The notes beneath the pieces are model-generated. The model saw only the letters and a list, made by a program, of their open reading frames with translations, was not told the origin of the DNA and made no database searches. 64,000 nucleotides of DNA from Heliocybe sulcata (Eukaryota; Basidiomycota; Agaricomycetes; Gloeophyllales; Gloeophyllaceae). Positions 35,753-47,102 of this stretch are shown piece by piece. Both the position numbers and the translations under genes were made by a program. The stretch's first letter is position 1, and each line of letters opens with the position of its first letter. Location of the stretch: contig ML213530.1 of NCBI GenBank assembly GCA_004369045.1, positions 213,770 through 277,769 of the forward strand, read 5' to 3'.

Positions 35753-37170
35753 ATGCCACGTGAGCGGTGGCCGGCTACCCCCAAGTCTGTGGAATTCACA
35801 TACAGCTTCGACCGCCCGCTTCGATCTATTGCCACCTGCTACATTTCTGAGTCTTGTGCTCCAATTAAGTGCTCAGGTATCCCGACTTACACGCTTCTTT
35901 TTGCCGGCGGAATATCACTCAGTAAGCTTTTCGCTTGTCTGTTGCATCTTTATTGATCCTCTGTCAATCTGGCTCAGACCAGGAAACTTGGGTGCCCGTG
36001 ATCAAGCACCTGTACCGGATAGCCGCCGACCCAGAAGTCAACTTCGATATCTTATCCATTTGGGTCATCGAGCGCCCCAATCATGGCGATTCTGCCTTGT
36101 TGAACAAGCGGATACTTGACAATCATTACTCCGAAGTCTGTGAGTACACCCTGAACTGGAGTGCCTGGACTGAGCTGGAGTATAAATTGTTTCGCTGAAA
36201 CACCATACGGGTGTTTCTGCAGTTCCGGGAGTGCAATATGCGACATGTATCCAGCACTTCCTGTGCTCAAATATCTTATCTCCTCGAGAACGAGAATCAC
36301 TAATTGCTGTCGGTCACTCCTCGGGCGCTGGCTGTCTGTAAGTACTACTTACCTAAAAGGCTGTTTGCATGCTAACGAGCCTTGGTGTATTTCGTTATCA
36401 CAGCTTTCGAGCTATGTACCCAGCGATGAACCATTTCCCATTCAAGGCGGTCGTAGCTGTAGAGTGCCCGCATTGTGGCACCGAGGCTGAGGAGTGGTTC
36501 CAGCTATTATACAAGAACGTGATCCGCTCCAGCGCTCGGCGGCCCAGAGACTGGGCTTCGAAGGAAGATGCCATGGAATGGATGAAGACGCATCTCCCGT
36601 GGAGTACCTTTCACCCTGATGTTCTGGCAATCATCGAGGTACGATGTACTTGGAACACCGGGCTGTATGTACTAAAGGCGAATCTAGGAGACTTACTTCA
36701 TTACTGCCCCAGACAAGCCCGGACGCATCGCGCCGAAGACCTCGGTTGAGCAGGAGCAAGCCTGTTTCGTACACGACGGGATCTACAAGATGGGCGTGCC
36801 CTACATCCGTCAAATTCTATCCCGGATACCGGTTCACGTTATCTCGGGTTCTGTGGAAGACATTTGGTATGTCGCCTGTCTTCGTATATCACTTGCGCAG
36901 CAGGCTTACGATGTTTTCAAGGCCGCGGCAAATGTACCGTATCGTCGAGAAGAACCTGAAGGAGGATCGAGATGCCTTTGCTTCTGTGGTTACCATCCAA
37001 GGAGCATCGCACTATGTAAGCCCTGCCCAGTTTCCTCGCCCATCCGTCGTATGGTCTGCTCCTTTGTCTAACGCGAATGAAAGGTGCCCGTTCAAAAGCC
37101 TCAGGAGCTTGCGACGGAGATAGCTCGCATACTGGCTAACGAAAGCCGCGTGCCTCCTGCCAGGCTATGA
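35753..37170 (+). CDS. Alpha/beta hydrolase (AB hydrolase-1 type)
   Basis: Predicted serine hydrolase of the kind often found in fungal metabolite clusters. The start at 35753 (MPRERWPATPKSVEF) is followed by YTLLFAGGISL, DQETWVPVIKHLY and IWVIERPNHGDSALLN. The nucleophile elbow is GHSSGAG (36320-36345 region), the probable catalytic acid lies in PVHVISGSVEDIW, and the catalytic His in VVTIQGASHYVPVQKPQELA. Exons are separated by six or so introns, including one in the nucleophile exon junction. Stop is TGA at 37168-37170. The gene looks intact although a transposon touches its start codon; an upstream in-frame ATG at 35582 lies within that transposon. Confidence 0.83.
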
Positions 37171-37299
37171 GCCTCTAGCGTGGTTCGGCTCGGGAGCGAG
37201 CGGTGACGGCATGTGTTGAGCTGTCAGAGCCGGTTCCCTTCTCTATCCCCGTAGTACTATGATTGCCTATCGCCTAGATCACTGCGATGTCGCCTATTA

Positions 37300-37402
37300 G
37301 GTTGTATCCGTGGATGCTACGTTCAAACTGACTGACTATCGCGAGGATTTCTTCCTGAATCTGACTCGGCGAAGCATTGACCCACGTCTGGATCAAGCAA
37401 AG
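37300..37402 (+). other. Unidentified exon-like fragment
   Basis: Between the hydrolase and the second P450 a plus-strand stretch reads VDATFKLTDYREDFFLNLTRR then SIDPRLDQAK followed by GTATATG, a possible donor, and is preceded by a TTAG acceptor-like site. It looks like one exon of a real protein, but no neighbouring exon or family could be recognised. It may be a remnant of a lost gene. Confidence 0.3.
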
Positions 37403-37511
37403 GTATATGTACTATGTTTGACTGTCGTAGAATGCAGTATCATATTGAGGTGCTACATGGTTACTATATAATATATTACACGGACACATCCACCCTTCTG
37501 AGCAGAAGTGC

Positions 37512-39627
37512 TTATTTCGCTGCTGCCTTCGGCTGGACCTTCACCAATAGCGGCTGCTCAAAGAATGTAGCACGCACGACACGTACTTTGCTTAGGAACG
37601 CTCCTTGGTCGTAGTTGTCAGGGAAGGACATGTCAAGAGACATAGTCAATTGAGCGACGGCCATACGCATCTCGTGCATGGCGAAGGTTTTTCCGAGACA
37701 TGCGTACCGACCTGTTGCAGCCACCGGATGCATTAGGGTCTCGAGCATATCGTGCTGAGTAAACACCACACACCTGCCGTGAACGGGGTAAAGGCTCGCT
37801 TATTCAAAGGTGCATACGTGCCAAGTTCCCCCGGCAGCCACCTTTCCGGGCGAAAAGTCTATGAAACCAAGGTATCTCCCAGACTCAAAAGAGCAGAATT
37901 CATAGAATGTCACTCACATCTGCATCTGGTCCAAAGTTCTCCTCGTCGTGCTGTTGGGAATGGCTGTCGACAGCTACAATAGTCCCACCAGGTATGGCGA
38001 CCCCGTCAATGGTGGATCCGCCCATCGGTACCTGCCGCTGTAGAAAGAACGGTGTGCTGAGTCGCAAGCCTTCATTAATTACCGCCGTCAGGTAGGGGAG
38101 AGCAGCAAGTTTGTCTTCCGTGAGATGCTCCTGATCGGGGAAAGCTTCTTCGAGCTCGCGTTGTAGGTGGTTGTAGCTGTTTGGGTGACGAAGAAGGAAG
38201 TACACGATGAAGCTCATAGCGGTCGCTACGGGATCGGACCCTGGAACGGCATAAGATCTCTCATTGCATCTGCGGCGACATCAAAGATGATGGTTACCAG
38301 CCAGGATAGCGATAGCAGCGTCGATCTCAAGGTCCCTGACAGGAATGGGATTTCCGGTGGCATGTTCTCGGGATATCTAAGCAGGTTGTGCGTGATCAGT
38401 CACGTCCTTCTGGACATGGAATCAATACATACGAGATACGAGGACAAATCCTTGTGGTCCACAGTTCCGCTAGCATCCATTCGTCGTCGCATCATATGGC
38501 CGGCTAGGTGATGCAGCTGGTGCATGTGCTTGGTTGTCGGCAGGTGCCAGACGATGTCCATAAGCCACGGTATCTGACCGAAGCTATGAAAGACGTCAGC
38601 ATTACGTGCTATCCTTACATTTCAAGAAGTACATGTACACTTCATTAGCTGCAGTAGCCATACGTCCTCCCGAGATAAGGCCTCCGGCGTCCCCATTCTT
38701 CATGAGTTCCTAATTGAGGTGTCATTTAAGGCTCCCATCCGCAATAGTAAGGATTGGGACGTACAAGTTCGCTACAACCGCCGAACACCATATCTCCCTT
38801 GGAAGGCGCAGGCGTTGTCAGTTGTCGTCAGTCAGTTAGGAAACCCTCTGAACCAACGTAGCTTACCATGATGTCATAGGACCAATGATCGAGGCATTCT
38901 GTGAGGTCGACGACTCCATCTTTGTTGCATCTTCTGAGAATGCATGAGACCAGTTCGTGGGTGCGCTTTCTCAGAGCGACATAGAATGCTGAAACTCTAG
39001 GAATAGCGTCAAGAATATTGAAGAAGGAAGAGGGGTTATGCAACCAATTTACCCGTTTGATGTGAATGCTTGAGCCCATATACGCTTGCGCTCTGCGTGA
39101 GCTTCCTTGGGTACTTTAAAGAACAACGCGACGGCGTCTACATGTCCTGGTATAGTATACGAAGGCCCTTTGCTCATGGCATTGGCACCAGTGTATATGA
39201 CGTGGCCAGCATGGGAGGAACTAATGGATAAATGGTTGGGACCTGTTCACTCACTACGAGTCAGACGAGGCGCATGCTTGGACGGGGAAAGCACATCACC
39301 AATCCGGACGAATTTGCCATATCGCCTGTGCAATTTAGATAGGACATGGTGCCGATGCCCTCCCGCTGAAGCGACCGCAAGACGGATGCTACTGGAAAAC
39401 CAGAGCTTAGGACCCGGGAATAAAGCGAGAGGGTGAAGAGGAGAAAAGCGGTAAGCTACGGTTGTGCTTGCGAGAGCGCCTCCGTAAACGGTAGTGAGCA
39501 ATATAGTGAGTTGTAGTGCATGGATAGAGGTAACTTTGGTGCCAAAGTAGAGACCACAGTATATTGCAACAAGTGTTGCAGCGGCCACACAAGCTGCCCG
39601 GTCCCCACGTATAGGGTTTCTGTGCAA
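37512..39627 (-). CDS. Cytochrome P450 monooxygenase 2
   Basis: Second P450, unrelated in detail to the first. The start at 39627 (MHRNPIRGDRAACV) gives two or three hydrophobic N-terminal helices, then LFPGPKLWFSSSIRLAVASA and YGKFVRIG. Later exons give HVIYTGANAMSKGPSY, ERKRIWAQAFTSNG, ECLDHWSYDIM-GDMVFGG, the I-helix AILAGSDPVATAMSFIVYFL, ALPYLTAVINEGLRL (E-x-x-R) and DSHSQQHDEENFGPDAD. The heme segment FTAG-RYACLGKTFAMHEMR is split by an intron at about 37714-37775. The I-helix has Pro where most P450s have the oxygen-activating Thr after (A/G)Gx(D/E). The end is VKVQPKAAAK at 37512. All joins checked stay open. Confidence 0.87.
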
Positions 39628-40985
39628 AATAACCCATGAGACCTAATTTCAGACATGTGTCAGCAAGTAAAGCTTGAGAGTGATGGCGATATACCTACCA
39701 CGCCAGCCGTTATAGTGATAGCATACATTCTGGACTCTTCGGGAGACATCATACTTGCTGGGATCTATTGCGAGGCAGCGCAGCACTTGCAGTATCGATT
39801 CAAAAGCTGCTCCTGGGATTCAGAACTCATAGCCAGAACTCGGTTTATAGAAGAGCAAGACCACTAGTGTAGAAGGCTTCGCTTTTTTGGGGGGATATTG
39901 GCTTGTCAAGTGCGGCGTGGAGCCAAGCAAGTTTCAACCACGTTCCTACACGGATTACACCCTGAAGGGATGCTATTCAGCGATAGACATACAGCCAATC
40001 GACATAGCGCCTCTCGACCTGTCTGTTTAGTCCCAATACGCCACTGTCATAGAGACTGCATTATGCATACGACAAACATGCAAAGCAGTCATACTCGGTT
40101 AAAGTGTCCCAGCGCTGCCTTTTCGGCTGGAGATCAGATGCCGGAACCCGGGAAGCATCGAGGCGAGATGCAAAATACTGTCAGTTCCGAGTTAGTTCGG
40201 AGGAAAGATAGCCTCAGATAGAGCATGGACAGAACATGTTCGATAGTTTGAGCTAAGATAACCACTAGTCCGTACGGTACGTCCATGTCGTAAGTACCCG
40301 TTCGGCCCAGCTCGACATCGTCGCAGTAACAATACTAGACGAAGCCGAGACGCTCAAAGCTCATTGACCTGAGAGATAGTGTCTTTTCCATTTTGTAGTC
40401 GCCACAAAGGAGAGAAGGATAGCGTTGAGCAAGTGATTCGGCGGCAGGTAACATTTGGAGATTTTCTTATGCGTGGGTAAGTTGGTGTGCCGGCATCTGC
40501 CGAGTATCCATGAAAATCAAATGAAAATATTGAGCTCAGTCTGAAATATTGGTGTCAGCATATATACCAAGGTTCGTCGCTTCGTCCGTAGTATTTTGCG
40601 GAAACTTACCCCTCCACGGCAGGCCCAGAAAGAAAGTCTAAGTAATCGCCTATCATGCAGGCAATAGTTTCCCGGGAACGTTTCTCCAGGACGCCTGCAG
40701 GAGAAGCTTTGCGCAGGTAGACGTGCAGGTTTCAGGCCCCTCCGACCTGACTTGGCGTAGAGGATGAACATTCTTGCAATTGGCCTGCAACGACACCACA
40801 TCACTTGCATAAACAAGCATGTGATCCGCGATGTTCCGGCTCGTCCGAACCGAGTCCGCAGCTTCAGCTGGAACCCTTCGTACGTCGTACTCTGAGAATG
40901 CTGATGTTCCATTATATATCCTGTGACTATTAGTTGAGTATGGATACTCTTTACAGTGAGCAAACATCCAAAGTCATGACAGAAC
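39628..40985. other. Spacer between P450 2 and MFS transporter
   Basis: About 1.36 kb without a recognisable gene. Small open frames up to 160 codons occur on the minus strand (40517-41002) but overlap each other in several frames and lack family motifs. It should contain the P450 promoter and the 3' end of the transporter transcript. Confidence 0.5.
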
Positions 40986-43162
40986 TCATGCACTAGCTTC
41001 AACCTTGGTTTCAGTACTATCGCGCGGTGTCTGTAGCGCCCACTGGTCGTCCATCTCCGTCTGCATTGACACCTCCTTCATCAGCAAGCTGCAAACCAGG
41101 CCCAGGCCCGATATACCCGTAAATGTGATCCAAATCAGACGCGTGCTCTCCGCAAATGCGTGAATAACCTCGTTTCGCAGCGGCTGCTCCAGCTCGCGAA
41201 TCAAGGGGATAGCTGCATACGCGATCTGAGCTCCTGCTGGGAATTCCGCAGTGAATGCCACAGGAAGCCGGCGTCTTAGCTCGTTCTGCAGTATCGCACC
41301 TCCGACCATGATGCCAAAGACCTGTCCGAAACCGTCAGGCGCGGTCTGGGGCCATTTTAGGTCAAACACTCACGGTCGATAAACACCTCGAGAACATGTA
41401 GAAGGCCAAAGCTCCCGCATTATTGGAATACGGAAGCGGCGCGAGGATAGGGAACAACGTCCCGGTCCATACGATCCCCGCACCCGCCCCGGCAACAATC
41501 TGGTAGCCCACGAACTGTCCCACTGTGCTGTTCTCGTCCATGAGCGTCAGCAGACCGCAGCCAATGGTCAGGAGGACCCATCCGGTCCAATTCGCCAGCC
41601 GGTACTTCTTCGATATTTGCACGGTTGCTCCACAGAGTATCCCGAATGGTGCGACGGTGAAGCAGAGTCCGAAGACATCCACACCCGACCGGATTGGAGA
41701 AGCGACCTTCACGGCTTGAAAGTACACCGGCATATAATCTGGACAGATGTCACAAATCAGGATCCTGTTAACCTGCTACTTATTGTGTTACATTCACGTA
41801 CAGATCATCCCGTTTGTCGGTATGCCGTGAATGAAGGTACACAAGTACCTACACGACCATTATGAAATCAAGGTAACAGTAGCATTAATCTCTACTCACC
41901 CGCTTATGGACGTTCGATTCATGACACTCGACCAGGGAATCTGGTGAGTACAATTCAGTAATATAGGTATCGTAGGGGTGCATTGGCTTACCATGGGCTT
42001 GCTGCAGAAATAGGCCTCATAGACAAAGAAGGCTACCAGTCCAGCCACGCCGATACATAATGCGACCAGAACTTGGTATGAATTCCATGCGTATGTGACA
42101 CCTCCCCAGGTAAAGGATAGCACTATAGCCGTCACGCTTCCGACGACGATGATGTTCCCGCTGCAATTTTGGCCGGTCATCAGCCATCTCCGAGGCGATA
42201 GTCTGACGTGTACAGGGGAGGACGTACACCCAATCGATACTTCTCAGCTTCTCCCTGACACTTTCCTTCGGCGTCTTGACATTGTAGAAGATGCATTGGA
42301 GGATAACTGCGACTGCGCAGACTGGCAGGTTGAGCCAGAATAGCCATCTCCATTTCCCGCTAGTTGCAAGCGCACCGCCTATTGGAGGGCCTATAGCTCT
42401 GAGGTGGGAACGTTGCACCATCAGTGGATGATCTGCGTAGAAATCTGGTACGTACGATGCCAGTGCCCAGACTCTGCGAAAGGAACGTTAGTTTGAACCT
42501 TTTCAGGCGCGGAACCAGACGTACGATGCTGAGATGCTCAGGTACATCCCTCTCTCCTTCAGTGGCACCATATCCGAGAAGATGATTTCCGTCATCGTCA
42601 GTATACCTCCACCACCCATGCCCTGGAATGCTACGACAGTTTCATCACCATATGCAGTATATGTCAACGCCGAGAAAGCATACCTCTACCGACTATCAAC
42701 ATGGGCATGTTTACTGCTGCCCCGCAGATTGCGCATCCGGCGGCAAACAAGCAGATTACGGAGATCAGCACTTGCTTTCTACCGAAGGCGGACGCGAGAG
42801 CGCCGCAGAGAGGAAGGATGGCAGTAGACCCGAGTGAAGGGATACTGCCAGCCCAGATGAAGTTTCCGCCATTCAGGTGCTGAGCGATGGTGGGTAATGT
42901 GGTCGACAGAGCCGTCTACAAGCATTACTGATATTAGAACGCGAGTTCTGCAGATGTTAGAAGTACGTACGATCTCCAAGGCGGACAAGAAATCGCAAGT
43001 CCAATTCGAGATGAGCACCATCCAGAACGCGAGGCCTTTATGGCGAGTACCTGCTTGAACTCCTACTGATGTTGATCTGGCATAGGTCTGTGAGCTCAGG
43101 GCTAGACGAGCGACGGGCGTATCTTACGCAGTCTCCTTTTCATAATCCGACTTTCCGCTCAT
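40986..43162 (-). CDS. Major facilitator superfamily transporter (drug:H+ antiporter, DHA type)
   Basis: Multi-helix plasma-membrane exporter. The first exon MSGKSDYEKETA is a typical hydrophilic start; the join to the next exon is uncertain. Then HKGLAFWMVLISNWTCDFLS, TLPTIAQHLNGGNFIWAGS, LPLCGALASAFGRKQVL (the loop 2-3 signature), GMGGGGILTMTEIIFSDMVP, GPPIGGALATSGKWRWLFWL (motif C, antiporter signature) and NLPVCAVAVILQCIF. Further helices follow to LIWITFTGISGLGLVCSLLM, ending ETKVEASA at 40986. The helix count visible suggests the 14-helix DHA2 group. Several introns are present. Placed beside two P450s, it likely exports a metabolite. Confidence 0.87.
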
Positions 43163-44163
43163 AGCTGCGAACGAACCCCGCGTATTGTGCGCACGGAAAA
43201 GGCTACAGAGATATGCCTGCTGGGGTAAAGAGGAGCTCCTGGCGAGAGGACATTCGACACTTACTAAGATTTCTGAACTCTACCGTTCACTTGAAGCTAT
43301 CTGGTCTCTGAGCTTCTACTCGTCTACCGCTGCCCGTTCGATTGCCAGAGAGCAGAGAAGTGGTCTGGTTGGAGAGTCAGACCTCGTTGGCTCGCGCATC
43401 TTGACTGGCTGCGGTCACTGTTACTGTCGTATCCCCGGATCTGACGTCGCTGTCAAGGAAGCTGAGGATCCACTGCCACACGGCGCAAGAAGATACTGGA
43501 GGTTTCGCCAACTCCGCTGCGAAGGTGGGTTGCGAGGAGCAGGAAGGAAGAGCTTGTATAAGCTAAAGCCAAAGTGACAGTCAGCTTTCCTATCACTGCT
43601 GTCATTTCTCATGCATTTCCCAGGGATTGAGCAAGAATCGACACTCTATTATCGGTTCCGTAGACGTTAACTTCCACCCGGATCAATAACTTCCCGCCGA
43701 CGTAACAATACGGCACCGAAGAAAGCCTATGGTGGCTCGGCATCGGGATACTGCGAACGACATAATATGTTATTTACGTCCCGCACGCCCCCGCCTAGTA
43801 TGGCTGCAATCCCAAGCATCTCCTCGGAGGTCGACAGTGTGTCGTAGCGTCGTGGAATATGCATTTAATCTGGTTATGGGACATTATGTGGGTACAGGAC
43901 ATGCATGCGCCTATCTCTACATTAAAGGAAAACTATTCTACGATGCCACTTGGATTCCCTAAGCTGGTAGATCTAGGTACTGCTCCGAACGCCGTCGATA
44001 TTACTGACATGCTTTGTTAGTCTCGGGTGTCACCGAGACTTCTTGGAAACCTATGGCCTTGCAGTCCGAAGCGCATATCATGCCCTTCTGCATCTTCAAC
44101 TGAGGCCTAACTTGCGGTCGCAGCTCGCACTGTCGTGCAATTAGTGAGTGAAGTCGAATTAAA
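43163..44163. other. Spacer upstream of the MFS transporter
   Basis: About 1 kb that should contain the transporter promoter and the 3' end of the next hydrolase transcript. A 130-codon plus-strand frame at 43185-43577 has no recognisable motif and I do not call it. An optional last exon of the hydrolase may extend to about 44020. Confidence 0.45.
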
Positions 44164-45933
44164 TTAGGCTGTTCTCACCTGGTGTAACGCCTGTATGAAC
44201 TCTAGGACGGGCTTAATATACCACCTATTGCCATCCTCGTCGACCCAGCCAATGTGCCCTCCATATCGCGTCGTCGCGAGAATGAACCAGGGCGATGCCA
44301 AAGCCTATAACACAGATAAATCAGCACCCTCAATCATGGGACCCATAGCTACTGGCCATGATAGAACTGACCTGGCAAAACGGAAGGCATTGGGGAGGTA
44401 CAATGGGGTCGTCCCGACTATTGAGCGCGAGGCACGGAATAGCGACTTTGTCGATATACCGCATACTGCTTGTCCTCGCATAATAGTCCTGCGTTGAGGC
44501 AAAACCGAATAGTGGACAGAGGAAATTCGCCACGCAAAGTTCGAAAGAGACCCAGCGAGTGTGCAGCAGAACGGACATACTGGCAGACCGTAGTCTGGTC
44601 CTAAGTTTACCTTCCGAGATTGCTGGAAGGCCGTACATGTTTGGGTGCTTCATGACTACCTCGCGGATTGCGCGACCCAGCATGTACTTGTAGAAGAAGC
44701 GATTAAGCCATGGGCCAGTTTCCATGTGTTTAGCTGCCTGCACGTAGTCCCTAGCAGACGATTGCGTGAGCATGACGCGACTACCACCCCAGATAAGCCG
44801 ACGCTCATACCATATGTTGCCTAAGCTGATGATGCCAGTTAGAGGACAGCGTTTTCCTTCTTCTCCGGCATACTTGACGAGAACGTTCGAGCCCAGCGAG
44901 AAGCCTGATAGATGTGTCACTTAACCGCTCAGGATGCAGGTCCCAGAGAACGTACCTATTCCAAAGAGCTTATGACCCGGGAATGCAGTCATAAGATAGA
45001 GAATAGCACATCGAAGGTCTTGCGTTCCTCCGCCCTGGGACACTTCAGTACTCCCCAAGGTGAGAAATATAAATTCCCACTCACATGGTAGAACTTTGGA
45101 GTAACTATTGGCGTATTGGAACCTATTATTGGTTGTATCAGATGGAATGTGGTCGATGACGAGGAGACAAACATACATCCGCGATAATTGCATACGACGC
45201 ATCGAATGGGAACTGGGCTCTGTCCTAGGCATATTGCCTCCGAGAATGCGGTGATGTAGGCATGCTCAGAACCACCAGTTAGGCCAGGAATGACTATCAC
45301 AAAGCATTCGTCCTGTTGCAGAGGTCGATCGGCAAAGGAGGGGTAGAAATCGATGGATATCAACCCTGGGAGGCGTTAATATGGATGAAACGCTAAATAA
45401 ACCGTTCCTTCTACCTTGATCCGGCATCCTGAGCCATTTCCTGAGACGATACAGATCAGCACAGTACGACGAAAGGAAAAGAGAAAAGACGTACCGTTGA
45501 TAGGCGAGAGCAGGACGCCTCAGCCACAGCTGAACGGTGTCGTAGACTGTTTGCATATGAGGACTTCTCATCGCCGTACATTAGTCTCGGTTCGATAAGC
45601 CTGAAAGATTTCATCTTACCCAAAGCACCATCTATGCGGACGGAAGGAGATACCGTTCTGCCTCAAAGACGGCATACTCCGCTTGAGATGGTCTGTTAGA
45701 GTCACGGTGTGTCCTCCCACCCTTACTCTGGCCGAGAAAGCCGCATGATAGAGCTCGATATCGCCTTTCTCCCAATACGGAATCGACAAGAGTGTGCACG
45801 TCGCTAGACACGCAGCGAGAGCCAGCAGTTGGCTGGAATGGACAATACCCAAAAGATCATAGACAGAGGACAATGGGTCCTTGACAGAGGGGTAAACGGC
45901 GAAGGTGTAAAGCGGGTAAATCGAACTGTTCAT
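44164..45933 (-). CDS. Alpha/beta hydrolase of the YheT/EMB8/Eht1 (ABHD1-3) family
   Basis: Members include yeast Eht1/Eeb1 ethanol acyltransferase-esterases and animal ABHD1-3 lipases. The start at 45933 (MNSSIYPLYTFAVYP) is followed by an N-terminal hydrophobic helix. Family motifs: SPHMQTVYDTV, VIVIPGLTGGSEHAYI, CVVCNYRGC, the nucleophile elbow GFSLGSNVLVKYAGEEG at about 44890, YYARTSSM, CLALNSRDDPIVP and a His-containing TRYGGHIGWVDEDGNRWY. The exon ends FIQALHQVRTA with TAA at 44164-44166. The sequence GTGAGAACAG there is a good splice donor, so an alternative last exon ending near 44020 is possible. About seven introns. It may act on medium-chain esters or acyl-CoA. Confidence 0.86.
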
Positions 45934-47102
45934 GGTTGCACGTAGTGAGACGTTCTGCTCGAGCCAGCAAGAAAAGAGGTTTTCATACTCGTCTTCCTTA
46001 AAGAGTCTGGCTCTCCTCTTGCCCTCGCCCCGTCAAAGTGGGGTGCTCGGCAGATGCATGAGGAATGATTGGATTCCTACTGGCGCCCCAAAGCGTAAGT
46101 TACGCAGAATAAAGTGGGCGGGTGGAACCGTGTGGTGAGATACATGCGACATCCATGTCCAAGCAGATTCGGAAAGGGGGCTCTGAAGAGGTTACTGGAG
46201 GAGCTATGCGCCAACGTCGCAGTGCGAAGTCGAAGCTGTCTGATTTCAACTCTAAAAAAGCTTATATTGACTCTTGCCTTATACATTGGGTAACTTGATG
46301 ATGCTTGGAGCACCATCAAACATCTTCAGCGGGCGACATGCTATCTTTAGCATGGGCGCCATGTAAGTGCCGAACATCTGCGAGCCAGATTAAGTGATCA
46401 CAGGCTCCGCAAGCGAGGCCAATACAGCCCGAGGCTATATGGTCAGTTTGGGTGACCGTAAGGTATGCCAGGAATGCAGGAACTGTAACATAGCAGGGAG
46501 TTCACGAGGTAAAGTGACAGAGCAGTTAACGGGACTGGATAGCGCACGATGACGTTTGTGAAGTTGGTCCAGGCGACCACGCCCGTCATATGTTGCCGCT
46601 TGAAGCCATGGAAGTATGGAGACCGAGTGAGCCAGTGGATTAAGAAAGTGCAGATTCAGACAACGGATGGGAGTTGGAGAGAATTGTTCCAGAGCAGCTG
46701 GCGCAGTCTCCGCGCCTAACAGTGGTATGCCTGCGATGCAATAATAAAGCGGTGTATGACGCGGGGCTTCCTAACCCGGTCTGCGAATCTACAACGGTTA
46801 ATCGTTACTTATACAGGCGCGGGAACTCTAAGTCTGTCAATAGCCATCAATAGTATGAAGACAGATCGTGCTAACCTTCAAGCGCGGTCTGACTTCGTAA
46901 TGGCCCGACCTGCCAGCTTGCTCATGATCTTAGAGATATTGCAAAAGAAAGCTCAACTCAGAGTGCTTGTTTGAGAGGCATGGCGAGCGTTGCGCGAACC
47001 CATGCTCGGCAGTCCCGAAATAGTGGTCAGCAGGGCTCCAAGCTCTGCGAGAGACATCATGGGGTCGGGGGCGCCGCTGGGAAGTGCTTTTAGCTTCTTA
47101 CC
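45934..47102. other. Divergent intergenic region
   Basis: About 1.17 kb lies between the divergent starts of the YheT-like hydrolase and the paraoxonase-like gene. I see no gene or repeat in it. It presumably holds both promoters. Confidence 0.5.

Noticed and set aside
43185-43577. 130-codon plus-strand open frame upstream of the transporter
   Set aside because: It has no recognisable motif, no supporting exon and lies in the expected promoter of the MFS gene.
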